Origin: Flavipsychrobacter sp.
GTDB taxonomy: Bacteria; Bacteroidota; Bacteroidia; Chitinophagales; Chitinophagaceae
Reading direction: 5' to 3'
DNA length: 32,093 nt
Assembly: GCA_031292525.1 (NCBI GenBank)
Contig: JARLGY010000015.1
Span: 1-32,093, forward strand
Both the position numbers and the translations under genes were made by a program. Numbering within the stretch: the first letter of the stretch is position 1; each line of letters opens with the position of its first letter. Shown piece by piece: positions 32,044 to 32,093 of this stretch. The notes beneath the pieces were generated by a model, which was not told the origin of the DNA, did not search any database, and worked only from the letters and a program-made list of their open reading frames with translations.

Positions 32044-32093
32044 TGTAGCTGAATAGAGGAAGCTAGCGGGGTTCAAGTCCCTGGTACACAGCA
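32044..32093 (+). ncRNA. tRNA-like sequence lacking an anticodon arm
   Basis: The last 50 bases show a T-arm with the consensus loop TTCAAGT on a CGGGG/CCCTG stem, and upstream TA followed by a D-arm-like hairpin, GCTGAATAGAGGAAGC. GTGTA (32044-32048) can pair with TACAC (32085-32089). Only three bases separate the D-arm-like and T-arm-like parts, so no anticodon arm is present, and the acceptor stem is irregular. It may be a decayed or deleted tRNA gene, a leader structure, or an assembly-edge join. Not called as a functional tRNA. Confidence 0.4.

Overview
The window looks like a chromosomal segment from a member of the Bacteroidota, most likely a Chitinophagaceae-type genus. The reasons are the recurrent promoter -7 element TAnnTTTG with few Shine-Dalgarno sites, a type IX secretion C-terminal sorting domain, two TonB-dependent or TonB-receptor-like barrels with carboxypeptidase-type N-terminal domains, a DUF4249 lipoprotein, a DUF5683 protein, and a LytS/LytTR sensor-regulator pair. 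All assignments come from reading the sequence; no database search was run.

Layout. 1-1400: an IS110-family element whose non-coding left arm holds strong stem-loops and may encode a bridge RNA. 1400-2064: non-coding, with a cluster of short TCGGGCA-type inverted repeats. 2065-4260: a B12-type radical SAM protein of visibly higher G+C. 4266-6545: a polyhydroxyalkanoate locus, with a PhaE-like synthase subunit divergent from a PhaJ-type enoyl-CoA hydratase. 6641-9318: a secreted C10 cysteine peptidase with a T9SS sorting domain, overlapping by ATGA a small exported protein. 9370-14461: a LytTR regulator and LytS-type kinase (minus strand), divergent from a TonB-dependent receptor and DUF4249 lipoprotein (plus strand), probably one regulated uptake module. 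14511-16333: a GAF protein with a kinase-like phosphoacceptor helix but no ATPase domain, and an exported protein of unknown function. 16436-18755: aldehyde dehydrogenase followed by an AraC-type regulator. 18956-21315: small envelope proteins and a DUF5683/Imm33-like gene pair. 21421-26268: a Tsp/Prc-type periplasmic protease, LipB octanoyltransferase, and membrane or exported proteins of unknown function. 26436-30937: an APC-family amino-acid permease convergent with a large outer-membrane beta-barrel protein with a glycine/proline-rich tail. 31079-31474: a small lipoprotein.

The last 500 bases (31590-32093) hold no protein gene but four tandem copies of a strong Bacteroidota promoter, each followed by a conserved CACTCC(C/G)TTA-type start region and a boxA-like GTTCTT motif. 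This is the arrangement expected upstream of a ribosomal RNA operon. Instead of an obvious 16S start, the window ends in a 50-base tRNA-like sequence with a consensus T-arm and a D-arm-like hairpin but no anticodon arm. This end and the IS110 left arm are the two places where the window holds structured non-coding sequence not explained by its ordinary genes.
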